Source: Saprospiraceae bacterium
GTDB taxonomy: Bacteria; Bacteroidota; Bacteroidia; Chitinophagales; Saprospiraceae
Assembly (NCBI GenBank): GCA_016719855.1
Contig: JADJYH010000035.1
Coordinates: 1-64,000, forward strand
Direction of reading: 5' to 3'
DNA: 64,000 bases
Below, piece by piece: positions 37,906 to 48,569 of the stretch (positions within the stretch are counted from its first letter, which is position 1; every line of letters starts with the position of its first letter). A program made the position numbers and the translations under genes. The notes beneath the pieces were generated by a model. The model was given only the letters and a program-made list of their open reading frames with translations. It had not been told where the DNA came from and did no database searches.

Positions 37906-40900
37906 TTAGTTACTATGCATGATAACTACAATTTTCGTATGTACCTCATTTGCTGTCTTAACCTGTACCAAGTAGCTTCCATCACGGACTTGCGACACAT
38001 CAATTTTGTGTGCATTGAAGCCTTTTTGAACATTAATTTTTTCACTCAATACAACCTGTCCCAAAAAGTTTGTAAAGCTGAACTCAACTTCCTCTTCTAA
38101 AGGAGATTCAAAGCCAAGATTTACACTTCCATCGGCAGGGTTCGGCCAGAGGCTGATCGGCTTCAGGTGATTCTCAGGGGCTTGGTTTGGCGAGCTATTG
38201 GCATCTGTCGCTGCATTTGTGGTTGGAGGCAATCCGGGGTTTAGGTTATCCACGGAAAATTCGCAGCTCTGGGTAACCATGCACATGGATACACAACCAA
38301 ACTCATCAGTCACTGTGAGGATTATCTTCACATCCGACCATCCCACATAAACGGTAATTTTCGGTGTTCCTTGTCCCCTCTGGATAAAGCAATCTTCGCC
38401 TACTATTTCCCAATTGTAGGTTAGTGGGCCATTGCCGCCGGTATAACTGCTGTTGATAACAATCCCATGCGTATTGCAATCCACAATAGGAGGCAGTATT
38501 ATATTGCATTCCAAAAATGTGTCAGGAATCCATTTAATGCGCTGAACATGGATCGTTACATTGCCACATGCATCTGTTGCAGTCCATGTCCTTGTTACGA
38601 TAAATACGCCGATGCCAACACCTGGTTCGATTACTTCTGTAAAGACAATGGTCACTGATTGCGCACCATCATCTGCGATTATTACCGGTATAGCTGGTAG
38701 TTCTTCACAAACAATCGTAATGTCACTTGGATATATGCCAAACACTGGGGGAGTATTATCCGCAATATCAACACTGAAAGTAAATGTGGTTGAGTTGCCA
38801 CATACATCAGTTGCCACCCACGTGTATTTTCTCCGCTCGAAATATCCATCTTCCAGACAATTGTCTGAATAACTGATTTCCACGGTAAACACTATAACAA
38901 CAGATTGGTCACAGTCATCTGCAATGAAAACACTGCTCGAATCCAATGTATTTAATTGCGCAATCATGTCGTTTTGCGAGGTATATACCAGATGGTAGGT
39001 GCTGTCGAGAAATGCTTGGATAATCGAATTCAAAGGAACTTCAATCACTGGTGGCGTCTCATCATTGATGATTATTGTTTGGTGACTGATGGTCACATTG
39101 CCACAAATATCAACGGCTGTCCACGTCCTTTCTATGACCAATCCATTGCATGGGAGGTCCAACGTGTCTTCTTGCATGGTGACGTCAACAAATTCTTGAG
39201 CACATGAATCATACGCAGTTACATCCGGTATGGAAACATCGTCACAAATCACTTCTTCTATCCCGGAAAAGACAGGGCCACTTCCATCACCAACATGAAT
39301 GGTTTGCTGTTGGGTAGTGGTATTACCACAGACGTCTGTTGCTGTGATGATGCGTTGCATATCATATTCAAAAATGCAATCACCATAGATAATTGTATCC
39401 CATGTCGAAGTGAATACTTCTCCACAATTGTCTGTTATTGTTAATTCAGGTAGTTCAGCATTGCAGGCTATTGTCACTTCTGGCGAGAAGTTTACAAACA
39501 CTGGGCTTGTTTCATCCACAATATTGGCGGTGACAATAAGCTCACTGGAATTTCCGCAGACACCAAGCCCAATCAGTGTCTCCGTAAAGTTCACTGTTAA
39601 ACCTGCTGGACAGCCATCATCGACATTTACGTCCACTGTGCCAAACGACGTGTACTGTCCATTTTGAGCGGCACAGTCTATCGTTAGGACCTCCCCTACT
39701 TCCATGCCTTCCAAAACTGGGTTTACAAACCAGATTGTCGGCTCATTATTGTCATTCGGGATGATGATTGCGGTGTCCCTTGCAATATTCCCACAGTCAT
39801 CTTGGGCCACATAAATCCTTCTAGTGGCTTTACCACTTCCGCAAGGATTGGGCATGCTAGAATCCTGGAATTGAACGGAAGCAGTCCCACACGCATCGGT
39901 TGCGTACACAAGCCCCAGCTGTGGGTCACCCAGACAAGTTGTGTCAGGAACTCCAATAAGTAAAGGTGGTTCAACATCCGTCAACCGTACATGGATGGTC
40001 AATTCTGACAAGTTTCCACAATCATCAACACCCACCCAATGGAATGTCCGCTGCTCCAGATAACCAAGCAGTTCGCAATTGTTCGCTACTGTGGTGTGAG
40101 TATCGAATGATAGGACAAATGATGCGCCGCATGAATTCGGGCCCAACACGAATTGTTCATCCAGTAAATCCAAAAACGCTGGGTATCCATCATTGCATGA
40201 ATAGTTGAGAATGGTATCATTGGTAATGCCTGCAAGTTCTGGTAGCAGGATAAACCAATCAGGTCCAATTGTGTCAATAAGCGTGATGATCTGTGTTTCA
40301 ACAGAAGTATTGCCGCAGTCATCCATAGCCGTCCAAGTTCTCACGATGACCTGGCCATTCTGGCAATACGGTTCCACTTGAGTTTGTTCAGAAAAAACAA
40401 CACAAGCACACAGACATTCATCCGTAGCATATACGAGTGGAGGGAGTTCAGGAATTTCATTGCAGTTGACGGTAATATCTGCGGGCACACCAAAAATCAC
40501 AGGTGGTATCGTATCAATCAATGCAAGGAATAGAAACGTGCTGCTGCTGTTCCCGCATACATCGGTAGCAGTCCAGGTCAGGCGATACCGGTTGATATAT
40601 CCGTCCACATCGCAGTCGCCTGCATTCTCCAGTACCTCGTTGAACGTGATGGTGACATTGCCCGCACATATATCTGATGCAGTAACGCTGCCTGCATTAA
40701 ATGTTGGTAGGTTCCAATTTGGATCCTGCCCATAACACTGAACGTTGATGGTGCTACCAGGCACAACTAGGGGGTCGGTGAAATTAAGGGTTGGAGGAAT
40801 ATTGTCGAAAACCGTGATCACTTGGGTGCAATTAGCAACGTTGCCGCAAACGTCGGTGGCACGATAAGTCCTTGTCAGCACAAATTGATTTGCACAGACT

Positions 40901-43853
40901 TGGTTCGAAATTGCATCGCCAAAATGGGTTACTATTGCCGCACCACCACAATTGTCGGAGCCTGTTACAAGTCCGGTGTTGATGGCCGGCACTTGGTCTG
41001 CGCATTGCACGGTTGCATTCGCAGGACAACTAACCGTAGGTGGTGTGCTGTCAAATACCGTGATCACCTGGGCACAGGTTGCAAGGTTGCCGCAAGCGTC
41101 GGCGGCCTGGTAAGTCCTCGTCAGGGTAAAACGGTCTGCACAAGTTTGATTGGTGATGACATCTCCCACGTGGATTACCGTTGCTGCGCCACCACAATTG
41201 TCGGAGGCAACTACAAGCGCAATGTTGACAGCAGGCACTAGGCTTGCGCATTGCACGGTTGCATTCGCAGGACAACTAACCGTAGGTGGTGTGCTGTCAA
41301 ATACCGTGATCACCTGGGCACAGGTTGCAAGGTTGCCGCAAGCGTCGGCGGCCTGGTAAGTCCTCGTCAGGGTATAACGGTTCGCACAGGTTTGATTGGT
41401 GATTACATCCCCCGCATGGGTTACCGTTGCTGTGCCACCACAATTGTCCGTTGACACCACAAGCGCAGGGTTGACTGGTGCCAGGCTCGCACATTGCACG
41501 GTTGCATTCGCAGGACATGTAATCGCAGGTGGCGTATTGTCAAATACCGTAAACACCTGGGTACAATCAGCAAAGTTGCCACAATCGTCGGTAGCCCGGT
41601 AAGTCCTGGTCAGGGTAAAACGGTTCGCACAAGTTTGATTGGTGATTACATCCCCCACATGGGTTACCGTTGCTGTGCCACCACAATTGTCTGAGGTCAC
41701 AACAAGCGCAATGTTGACAGCTGGCACTTGGGTTGCGCATTGTACAGGTGCTGGTGTTGAACTCCCAGGACAGGTAATCAAAGGCGGTGTGTTGTCAAAT
41801 ACCGTAAACACCTGGACACAATCAGCAAAGTTGCCACAATCGTCGGTAGCCCGGTAAGTCCTGGTCAGGGTAAAACTGTTCGCACAAGTTTGATTGGTGA
41901 TTACATCCCCCACGTGGGTTACCGTTACTGTGCCACCACAATTGTCTGAAGTCACAACAAGCGCAATGTTGACAGCTGGCACTTGGGTTGCACATTGTAC
42001 AGGTGGTGGTGTTGGATTCCCAGAACAAGAAATCAAAGGTGGTGTGTTGTCAAATACCGTAATCACCTGGGCGCAATTAGTGATATTGCCGCAAGCGTCA
42101 GTGGCCCGGTAAGCCCTGGTCAGGTCATAGCGGTTCGCACAGGTTTGATTGGTGATCACATCCCCACATGGGTTACTATGGTTGCACCCCCGCAATTGTC
42201 TGAGGTCACTACGAGCGTAGTGTTGACAGGCGGAATCTCGGCTGTGCATTGCACAGTTACATTCATAGGACAAGTAATCAAAGGCGGTGTGTTGTCCTCA
42301 ACGGTGATGGTCTGCACACAACTAACGCTGTTTCCAACACTATTCGTGGCTGTCCAAACACGTGAAATTGTATATTCTTCGGGACAAGCTCCTCCCGTAA
42401 TAGTGTCGTCGTAATTAACGGTTGGTGGTGGAGGGGAGCAGTTATCAGTGGCGGTAGCGGTACCCGTATTTGGCGGCAACGTACTCTCATCACATTCGAT
42501 GGACACATCTGCCGGACAGGTAATTGTGGGTATTGGATTACTGGTGGTAACTGTCTTGCTACAGATGCTGATGCATCCGCTTACACTTGTAATGGTAACC
42601 GAATAGGTTCCCGGCGCGTTTACGGTAATGCAATTCGTAGTTCCTCCTGTACTCCACATATAACTGGCATTGCCCGGAAGTGTGCAAAGCTCAGTCGTTT
42701 GCCCAGGGCAAATGAAATCACTCCCGGTAATCATGCACATTGGCATTGGGTTGACGGTAACTGTCTTGCTACAACTGCTGCTGCACCCGTTCGCATCTGT
42801 TACCGTAACGAAATAGGTTCCTCCAGTATTTATTGTGATACAAGTGGTGGATGCACCCGTGCTCCACAAATAATTGGCATAACCTGCCGGTGCACACAGG
42901 TCGGTGGATTGCCCATCCGCACAGATGAAATCATCACCGGTTATCAAGCAAATTGGCAGCGGATTGACGGTTACTGTAATTATATTTGAAATTGCACTGC
43001 CGCACTCATTTGTAGTTGTTACAAAATAATCACCACTTGTAGTGACGGTGATGGACGTTGTTATTTCTCCGGTATTCCAGGTTCCGCCAATATTGCCGGT
43101 AAGGTCAACACTACCACCTTCACAAAACGTGGTTGGCCCAAGTGCTACAATAATGGAGGCTGTTGGCGGCAATCCCTGCGTAACTGAAACGTTATTGGTA
43201 TTCAAGTTAATGGCCCCCGCTGTTGAAAGCCCCCTGCCCATCAGGGTAGAACTTTGCAATAAATTGAGCGCTCCAGCAGCAATTATTGTACCCCTAAAAA
43301 CAGAATTTTCCCCTAAAGCAACTGCTCCATTTACTTGCCAAAACACATTGCACAAGGAAGCACCGTTAATTAGGATAACGTTTGATATTACCCCTGTTGC
43401 TAAAGCGCCATCTATTTGAAAAATAAAAATCGAATTGGGATTCCCTTGGCCATCCAAGATTAAATCTCCATTTAATGTTGAAGCAGCTCCCAAGCAGTAC
43501 GTGTTTGGGCCAAGAATCTGATTGTTTCCTAATCCAGTCCCTAAAGGCATCCCGCACGACCGCCCAGCCAAATCACCGTACGCAATCATTACATCTATAT
43601 TAGCCTGTGCTGTTACGGCGTCTGCCACATGGATTGCTCCAATTATTATTCCCGGAGGGAATCCATTAAATGCACCTGCATCGGTGCCAACATCGCCTGT
43701 TATTAGTGACGGCCCAGCATTGTTGATTGCTCCGGCAGCGGTAAATAAAGCAAAACTGGAAGTTGTGCCTAAGTTGGGTGCCTGTCCAAAATTTACGGTT
43801 GGCATTAAAAGCAGCATTATTGCTACTAATAAACTTTGTAACAAAGTTTTCAT
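37906..43853 (-). CDS. Giant adhesin: DUF3494 (ice-binding-like) head, HYR repeats, T9SS tail; one frameshift
   Basis: About 1980 residues from ATG at 43851-43853, with a signal peptide (MLLLMPTVNFGQ). Residues of about 27-230 are a DUF3494 ice-binding-like beta-solenoid (LGTTSSFALFTAAGAINNAG, SIFIFQIDGALATG, NVFWQVNGAVALGENSVFRG). Two PKD/Ig-like units follow (CLITGDDFICADGQSTDLC..), then many HYR domains (ITCPANATVQC.. TRTYRATDDCGNFADC), and a T9SS sorting domain (LWPNPADGSVNLGFES.. to the end). The frame breaks at about 42173: CCCC here against CCCCC in sister repeats restores THVGDVITNQTCAN. Such proteins are usually surface adhesins; ice binding needs proof because many DUF3494 proteins are adhesive rather than antifreeze. 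Confidence 0.87.
40900..42180 (-). repeat. HYR-domain tandem repeat array (about 246-255 bp units)
   Basis: Six neighbouring HYR units share the segment DVITNQTCAN..RTYRATD.CGN and are near-identical over long stretches at the DNA level, with spacings close to 246 or 255 bp. The array is a likely site of unequal recombination and of assembly collapse. Confidence 0.8.
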
Positions 43854-44533
43854 TTTATGTCCATCTAATTCGTGAAGGAATTTTCACTCAACAAAGGTGA
43901 GGACTATCAGTCCTGATAGACTTATACAATTACAGAAAAGAATTACATAATTCACACGTAAACAAGCGCCTTCCGCTTTTAGCACTATGTGGGAAGTATT
44001 TCAGCCAGTGTTGTTTTTATGCGGGGCAATGGTTGTGAATTGGGGCCTTTGGGGGCGTTCCGTCCCAGGGAGGGGGGGCAGCCAGTGACATAAATCATGG
44101 CTCCTATCATTGTCGTTGAAATACCCAAAGACCTAGCTTTGAAGGTCAAATATTTCAACATAATGAAAACGAAACCACAAATTCTTGCCTCTTTTGTGGG
44201 GGGGGAGCGAAAGAACTACCCGGCGGGGGGGCTGAAAGGGGCGCGGGCCTGTCGGCGGTGGGGTCGCGTTCCCGCGTCTCTTGCGGTTTCGAGAAAGGCA
44301 CGGCGGGGTGATCCCTTCGGGGTCGATTCCCGGGCCGGGGGGGGGGGGGGGGGGGTTCCCATTTGGCACACAATGGCATTTATTGCCGATGCTTGATTTT
44401 GTAAAGTATGTAGGGAAGAAGTGATTTCTCTACTGATAACAACCCCTGCTGGTTCAAGTCTCCGGTAGTGCAGTACGTCCACAGCCCCTTTCCCCCATTT
44501 TTACCCAGCAGTTATTTTTAATCTGAAATCTCC

Positions 44534-44541
44534 TACCTTTG
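44534..44541 (+). promoter_or_regulatory. -7 promoter box of the rsh gene
   Basis: TACCTTTG matches TAnnTTTG exactly. It lies about 150 bp before the start codon, so the transcript would carry a long leader containing the octamer hairpin at 44579-44676. The -33 region (GTTATTTTTA, near 44511) is only weakly like TTTG. Confidence 0.5.
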
Positions 44542-44578
44542 CCATAGTGACAAAATAATATTCCGTTGCGGAGAGCGT

Positions 44579-44676
44579 GAGCGGGTGAGAGATTGAGAGT
44601 GTGAGGGGGTGAGCACAGAAATGAAGCATCCTCCCCACTTTCTCACCCGCTCACCCGCTCAATCTCTCACCCTCTC
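44579..44676. repeat. 35-bp inverted repeat of octamer units in the rsh leader
   Basis: Left arm 44579-44613 is built of TGAGnnnn octamers (TGAGCGGG, TGAGAGAT, TGAGAGTG, TGAGGGGG). Right arm 44642-44676 is built of TCACCCGC-type octamers and pairs with it with about four mismatches; the loop is 28 nt. Confidence 0.8.
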
Positions 44677-44691
44677 AAATTCTCAAAAAAA

Positions 44692-46914
44692 ATGCCACCA
44701 CCACTCGTCGCAGAAGTTAGCCAGGAAGATACCGCACTGATACACAGTGCGTACAGGCGGCTATTGCGCTCGTTGGATGGCAAGATGGACAAGGAAGACC
44801 ACGACCAAGTGCGCCATGCCTTCGAGTTGGCGGCAGAAGCGCACTCCAAGCAGCGGCGCAAGTCCGGCGAGCCGTACATCACGCACCCCATTGAGGTGGC
44901 CATCATCTGCATCGAGGAGATTGGGCTGGGGCCTACCGCCGCCGTATGCGCCCTGCTCCACGACGTGGTGGAGGACACGGACTATACCCTGGAGCAAATC
45001 AAGGCGGAGTTTGGCGACAAGGTAGCCCTCATCGTGGATGGCCTCACCAAACTGGACGGCACGGCCACTTCAGAAAGTCCGCAAGCCGAGAATTTCCGCA
45101 AGGTCATCAGCACGCTGGTGATTGACGTCCGGGTGGTGCTCATCAAGATGGCCGACCGGATGCACAACCTGCGCACCCTCGGCTCAATGCCCCGCCACAA
45201 GCAGTTGAAAATTGCTGCGGAAACGAGTTACATCTATGCGCCGTTGGCCCACCGCCTTGGCCTCTACAACATCCGCTCTGAGTTTCAGGACCTCTGCCTG
45301 AAAATCATGGAGCCGGAGACCTTCGACGAAATCAACCAAAAACTGAATGCTTCGGAGGAGGAGCGGGCGGAGTACATCGAGAAGTTCCTGCAGCCCATCA
45401 AGCAGGAACTGGACGAGGCGGACTTTAAGTACCGCTGCTTTGGACGGCCAAAGTCGGTGTCGTCCATTTACAACAAAATCAAGAGCAAGGACACGCCCTT
45501 CGAGCAGGTCTACGACATCTTCGCCGTGCGCATCGTGCTCGACGTGGAGCGCCGCCGGGAAAAGACGCTTTGCTGGACGGCCTATTCCATCGTCACCGAC
45601 ATTTACAAACCCATCCCGGAGCGCCTGAAGGATTGGGTGACGGTGCCGAAATCGAACGGCTACGAATCGCTGCACACGACGGTCATCGGCCCCGAAGGTC
45701 GGTTCGTGGAGGTGCAGATCCGCTCCGAGCGCATGGACGAAATCGCCGAGCGGGGCTTCGCCGCCCACTGGAAATACAAGGGCATCAACAACCAGCCCGA
45801 CGTGTACGAGAAATGGCTCGACCAGGTGCGGGAGTTGATGGAAAACCCCAACTCCGACGCACTGGAGTTCGTCAGCGACTTCAAGAACAACCTGTATTCC
45901 GAGGAGATTTTCGCCGTGACGCCCCGTGGCGACATGATCAATTTGCCGAAAGGCGCCACTGCGCTCGACTTCGCCTTCCATATCCACACCGACATCGGCT
46001 ACCGGTGCAGGGCCGTCAAGGTCAACAACCGCATCGTGCCGATGGGCTACAAGCTCAACATGGGCGACAAGGTGGAGGTCATCACCGACAAAAACCAGAA
46101 GCCGAACGAGGGCTGGCTGAAATTCGTGGTGACGGGCAAGGCCCGCTCCAAGATCCGCAATGCCATGAAGGAGGAGCGCCGCAAGACGGGCGAACTGGGC
46201 AAGGAGGCGTTGCAACGCAAGTTCAACAACATGAAGGTGAACTTCGACCAGGGCGTGGAGACCTTGGTGAAATACTTCAACCTCAACTCGCATATTGACC
46301 TCTACTTCGCCATCGCCACGGAGGAGATTGACTTGATTGACACCTTCAAGAGCTTTGACGTAAAGGACCAAAAGTTGGTGGAAATCGTCAAGGAGGCACC
46401 GGCTGGCGAGGCGGACAAGAAGCCGGAACAGCAGCCCCCCAAGAGCAAGATTTCGGCGAAGACGAAAATCCTCGTCAACGGCGAACCAGCCGAACTGTAC
46501 CACTACAAGCTCGCCCTCTGCTGCAACCCCGTGCAGGGCGACGACATCTTCGCTTTCCTGACGGCAAAAGAGGGCTTGAAAATACACCGCACCAACTGCT
46601 CCAACGCCACCAACCTGCTGGCCAAGTACGGCTACCGGGTGATGAAGGCCGAGTGGGTGGCCAACACGGACACGACCTTCGTCGTGGACCTGAAAATCAC
46701 GGGCGTGGACGAGGGCATCGGCGTCATCGAGCGGCTGACCAAGGAAATCGGAGGGCTTGGCGTCAACATCCGCTCCTTTCACATCGAGGGCGGCGACCAG
46801 GGCTACTACGAGGGCAAAATCAGCCTGCTGGTGCTCAACCGGGAGCAGCTCAATGTAGTGATGCGCACCTTGAAAAAACTGGATTTTGTGGAGACGGTGA
46901 CGAGGATAGATTGA
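44692..46914 (+). CDS. rsh: Bifunctional (p)ppGpp synthetase/hydrolase (Rsh)
   Basis: 740 residues with the full RelA/SpoT layout: an HD hydrolase domain (EPYITHPIEVA, LLHDVVEDT with H90-D91), a synthetase domain (RCFGRPKSVSSIYNKI, FAVRIVLDV, NGYESLHTTVIGPEGRFVEV), TGS (TPRGDMINLPKGATALDFAF), a helical/zinc-finger-like linker with CCNPVQGDDI, and a C-terminal ACT domain (DLKITGVDEGIGVIERLTKE). Intact HD and synthetase motifs suggest both activities. It sets the stringent-response level. ATG 44692 directly follows an A-rich leader after the octamer hairpin. The gene reads as a single transcription unit. Confidence 0.95.
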   Translation: MPPPLVAEVSQEDTALIHSAYRRLLRSLDGKMDKEDHDQVRHAFELAAEAHSKQRRKSGEPYITHPIEVAIICIEEIGLGPTAAVCALLHDVVEDTDYTLEQIKAEFGDKVALIVDGLTKLDGTATSESPQAENFRKVISTLVIDVRVVLIKMADRMHNLRTLGSMPRHKQLKIAAETSYIYAPLAHRLGLYNIRSEFQDLCLKIMEPETFDEINQKLNASEEERAEYIEKFLQPIKQELDEADFKYRCFGRPKSVSSIYNKIKSKDTPFEQVYDIFAVRIVLDVERRREKTLCWTAYSIVTDIYKPIPERLKDWVTVPKSNGYESLHTTVIGPEGRFVEVQIRSERMDEIAERGFAAHWKYKGINNQPDVYEKWLDQVRELMENPNSDALEFVSDFKNNLYSEEIFAVTPRGDMINLPKGATALDFAFHIHTDIGYRCRAVKVNNRIVPMGYKLNMGDKVEVITDKNQKPNEGWLKFVVTGKARSKIRNAMKEERRKTGELGKEALQRKFNNMKVNFDQGVETLVKYFNLNSHIDLYFAIATEEIDLIDTFKSFDVKDQKLVEIVKEAPAGEADKKPEQQPPKSKISAKTKILVNGEPAELYHYKLALCCNPVQGDDIFAFLTAKEGLKIHRTNCSNATNLLAKYGYRVMKAEWVANTDTTFVVDLKITGVDEGIGVIERLTKEIGGLGVNIRSFHIEGGDQGYYEGKISLLVLNREQLNVVMRTLKKLDFVETVTRID

Positions 46915-47037
46915 AATTACTGGATTGCCGGATTTCGATGCCAGCAGAATGCCCATTTTCCCTTCTCAATTTTCCATTCTATTCCTACCTTTAGCGGGCA
47001 TTTCACCATCATTTTTTCACCATAAAAAACAAATGTC

Positions 47038-47490
47038 ATGAGAGTAGAAACAAAATGGGCCATCATTGTCACCGTCGTCATTTTGCTATGGATGTTGTTG
47101 GCTCAAGCCTTAGGGCTTTTGACGACAGAAAAGATTGCTACTGGGAAGCTGATTGGGCTTATCGTAAGCACCTTGGCCTTCGCCATCACTTACTATATGG
47201 TGACGAAGGAGAAGCGGGACAAGGACTACAATGGCGTAATGTCCTGGAGCGAAGGCTTTTGGTCGGCTGCCCGCATGACACTGATTTTCATCCCCATCAG
47301 CTGCTTCGCCCTCTATATTTACATCGAATACCTGAACCCAGGCTACAGCGCCTTCGTTGCCAGCGACAAGTTTGGCAAAGATCCCGTCAACACCTTCCTG
47401 ATGGAGAACTTGACCAGTGCGTTCCTGTTCGGCGGGCTATTTTGCTTAATTTTTCCACTGTTTACCAGAAAAAGTATTCAATCAGCATGA
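47038..47490 (+). CDS. DUF4199-like integral membrane protein
   Basis: 150 residues with four hydrophobic segments: about 8-27 (WAIIVTVVILLWMLLAQALG), 37-54, 78-99 (ARMTLIFIPISCFALYIYIE) and 122-141 (LTSAFLFGGLFCLIFPLF). Layout and the 'YNGVMSWSEGFWSAARMTLI' segment match the Bacteroidota DUF4199 group as I remember it. Function is unknown. Its stop overlaps the ATG of the M28 peptidase gene (ATGA at 47487-47490), so the two are co-translated. TACCTTTA at 46985-46992 is a possible -7 box. Confidence 0.7.
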   Translation: MRVETKWAIIVTVVILLWMLLAQALGLLTTEKIATGKLIGLIVSTLAFAITYYMVTKEKRDKDYNGVMSWSEGFWSAARMTLIFIPISCFALYIYIEYLNPGYSAFVASDKFGKDPVNTFLMENLTSAFLFGGLFCLIFPLFTRKSIQSA

Positions 47491-48494
47491 GTTTTATCAA
47501 AAGAATTGGCCTTGCGGCAATGGCGGGGCTGATGCTCGCAGCCCTTGGCTGCAAAAATGACGCTCCAAGCAACCAAACGCCCGAGCCTGAACTACAGCCC
47601 ATCGCCGTCCCCAAATTCGAGCGGGACTCCGCTTTTGCTTTTGTGGCAAAACAGGTGAGCTACGGCCCCCGTGTACCCAATACGGACGCCCACAAACGAT
47701 GCAAGGACTGGCTCGTCGGGCAGTTCACCGCCTATGGCATGAAGGTGACGGAGCAGCCTTTCAGCGCCAAAGCGTACACTGGCAAGGTGCTCAACGGCGT
47801 CAATATCATCGCGCAGTACAAGCCGGAAGCGGCTAAGCGCATCTGCCTCGCCGCCCACTGGGACAGTCGCCACATCGCCGACTCGCCACTAGCCACCGAC
47901 CGCCAGAAGGAGCCTATCCTCGGTGCTGACGACGGCGGCAGCGGCGTTGGTGTGCTCCTCGAAATCGCTCGGACGCTGCAAGCAAATCCCGTCGAAGTGG
48001 GCGTGGACTTCGTCCTCTTCGATGCCGAGGACTACGGCGACGACAGCGACGAGGCCCCCAACCCGAACAGTTGGTGCCTCGGCTCGCAGCACTGGTCCCG
48101 CAATTTGGTGCCCTCCGGCTACAGGCCCAAGTACGGCATCCTGCTCGACATGGTGGGTGCCAAAAACGCCCGCTTCACCAAAGAAGGTGTCAGCATGAAA
48201 TTCGCCCCGGACGTGATGAACAAAGTCTGGAAAACGGCGCAAAACCTCGGCTACACCAACCATTTCGTGGAGGATAAATCCGGCCCAGTCACCGATGACC
48301 ACTACTTCGTGAACACCATCGCCCACCTGCCCATGATTGATATCATCGGCAAGTCCGGCGACACGCAGACGGGCTTCGGCGCCCACTGGCATACCCACAA
48401 CGACGACCTAAAAATCATTGACGTGCGAGCGCTGCGAGCCGTTGGGCAAACGCTTTTGGAGGTGATTTATCTGGAGGCGGCGGGGAGGTTTTGA
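47487..48494 (+). CDS. M28-family zinc peptidase lipoprotein
   Basis: 335 residues from ATG 47487 (MSFIKRIGLAAMAGLMLAAL then GC lipobox). A longer open frame extends upstream but overlaps the DUF4199 gene and lacks homology, so it was not used. Zinc ligands of the M28 fold are visible: H in AAHWDSR, D in LGADDGGSGVGVL, E in FDAEDYGDD and H in HWHTHNDD. Close relatives include glutaminyl-peptide cyclotransferases as well as aminopeptidases, and the 'WDSRHIADS' and 'DDHYFVNT' segments fit the former group well. The lipobox predicts lipid anchoring in the periplasm or on the surface. Confidence 0.85.
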   Translation: MSFIKRIGLAAMAGLMLAALGCKNDAPSNQTPEPELQPIAVPKFERDSAFAFVAKQVSYGPRVPNTDAHKRCKDWLVGQFTAYGMKVTEQPFSAKAYTGKVLNGVNIIAQYKPEAAKRICLAAHWDSRHIADSPLATDRQKEPILGADDGGSGVGVLLEIARTLQANPVEVGVDFVLFDAEDYGDDSDEAPNPNSWCLGSQHWSRNLVPSGYRPKYGILLDMVGAKNARFTKEGVSMKFAPDVMNKVWKTAQNLGYTNHFVEDKSGPVTDDHYFVNTIAHLPMIDIIGKSGDTQTGFGAHWHTHNDDLKIIDVRALRAVGQTLLEVIYLEAAGRF

Positions 48495-48499
48495 AAGAG

Positions 48500-48561
48500 G
48501 TTATTAGTTATGAGTTTTGAGTTCACCTTGCACGCATAACTCATAGCTCCTAACTCATAAC
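48500..48561. repeat. 24-bp imperfect inverted repeat before aroA
   Basis: GTTATTAGTTATGAG.. (48500-48523) pairs with ..CCTAACTCATAAC (48538-48561) with four mismatches; loop of 14 nt. Arms are built of ATGAGTT-like words; the same words recur after a gene at 58412. Confidence 0.65.
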
Positions 48562-48569
48562 TACCATAC

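Larger units (their letters stand above)
43854..44691. other. Intergenic region with an anomalous G-rich block
   Basis: No credible gene. The stretch 44190-44356 is strongly G-rich with several G7-G8 runs and a 19-base G run at 44337-44355; short reading frames through it are Pro/Gly artefacts. The right part holds the Rsh promoter and hairpin described separately. Confidence 0.6.

Noticed and set aside
44300..44470. tRNA-like T-loops (GGTCGATTCCC, GGTTCAAGTC)
   Set aside because: The flanking bases do not form a T-stem and no D or anticodon arms could be found; the first lies in the G-rich anomaly.
45184..46956. Long open frame on the minus strand across the rsh gene (590 codons)
   Set aside because: Antisense shadow of a GC-rich, strongly conserved gene; composition (His/Val/Asp-rich) and absence of any motif fit a mirror frame.
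47055..47486. Upstream in-frame extension of the M28 peptidase
   Set aside because: Overlaps the DUF4199 gene in another frame and lacks homology; the lipoprotein signal starts at 47487.
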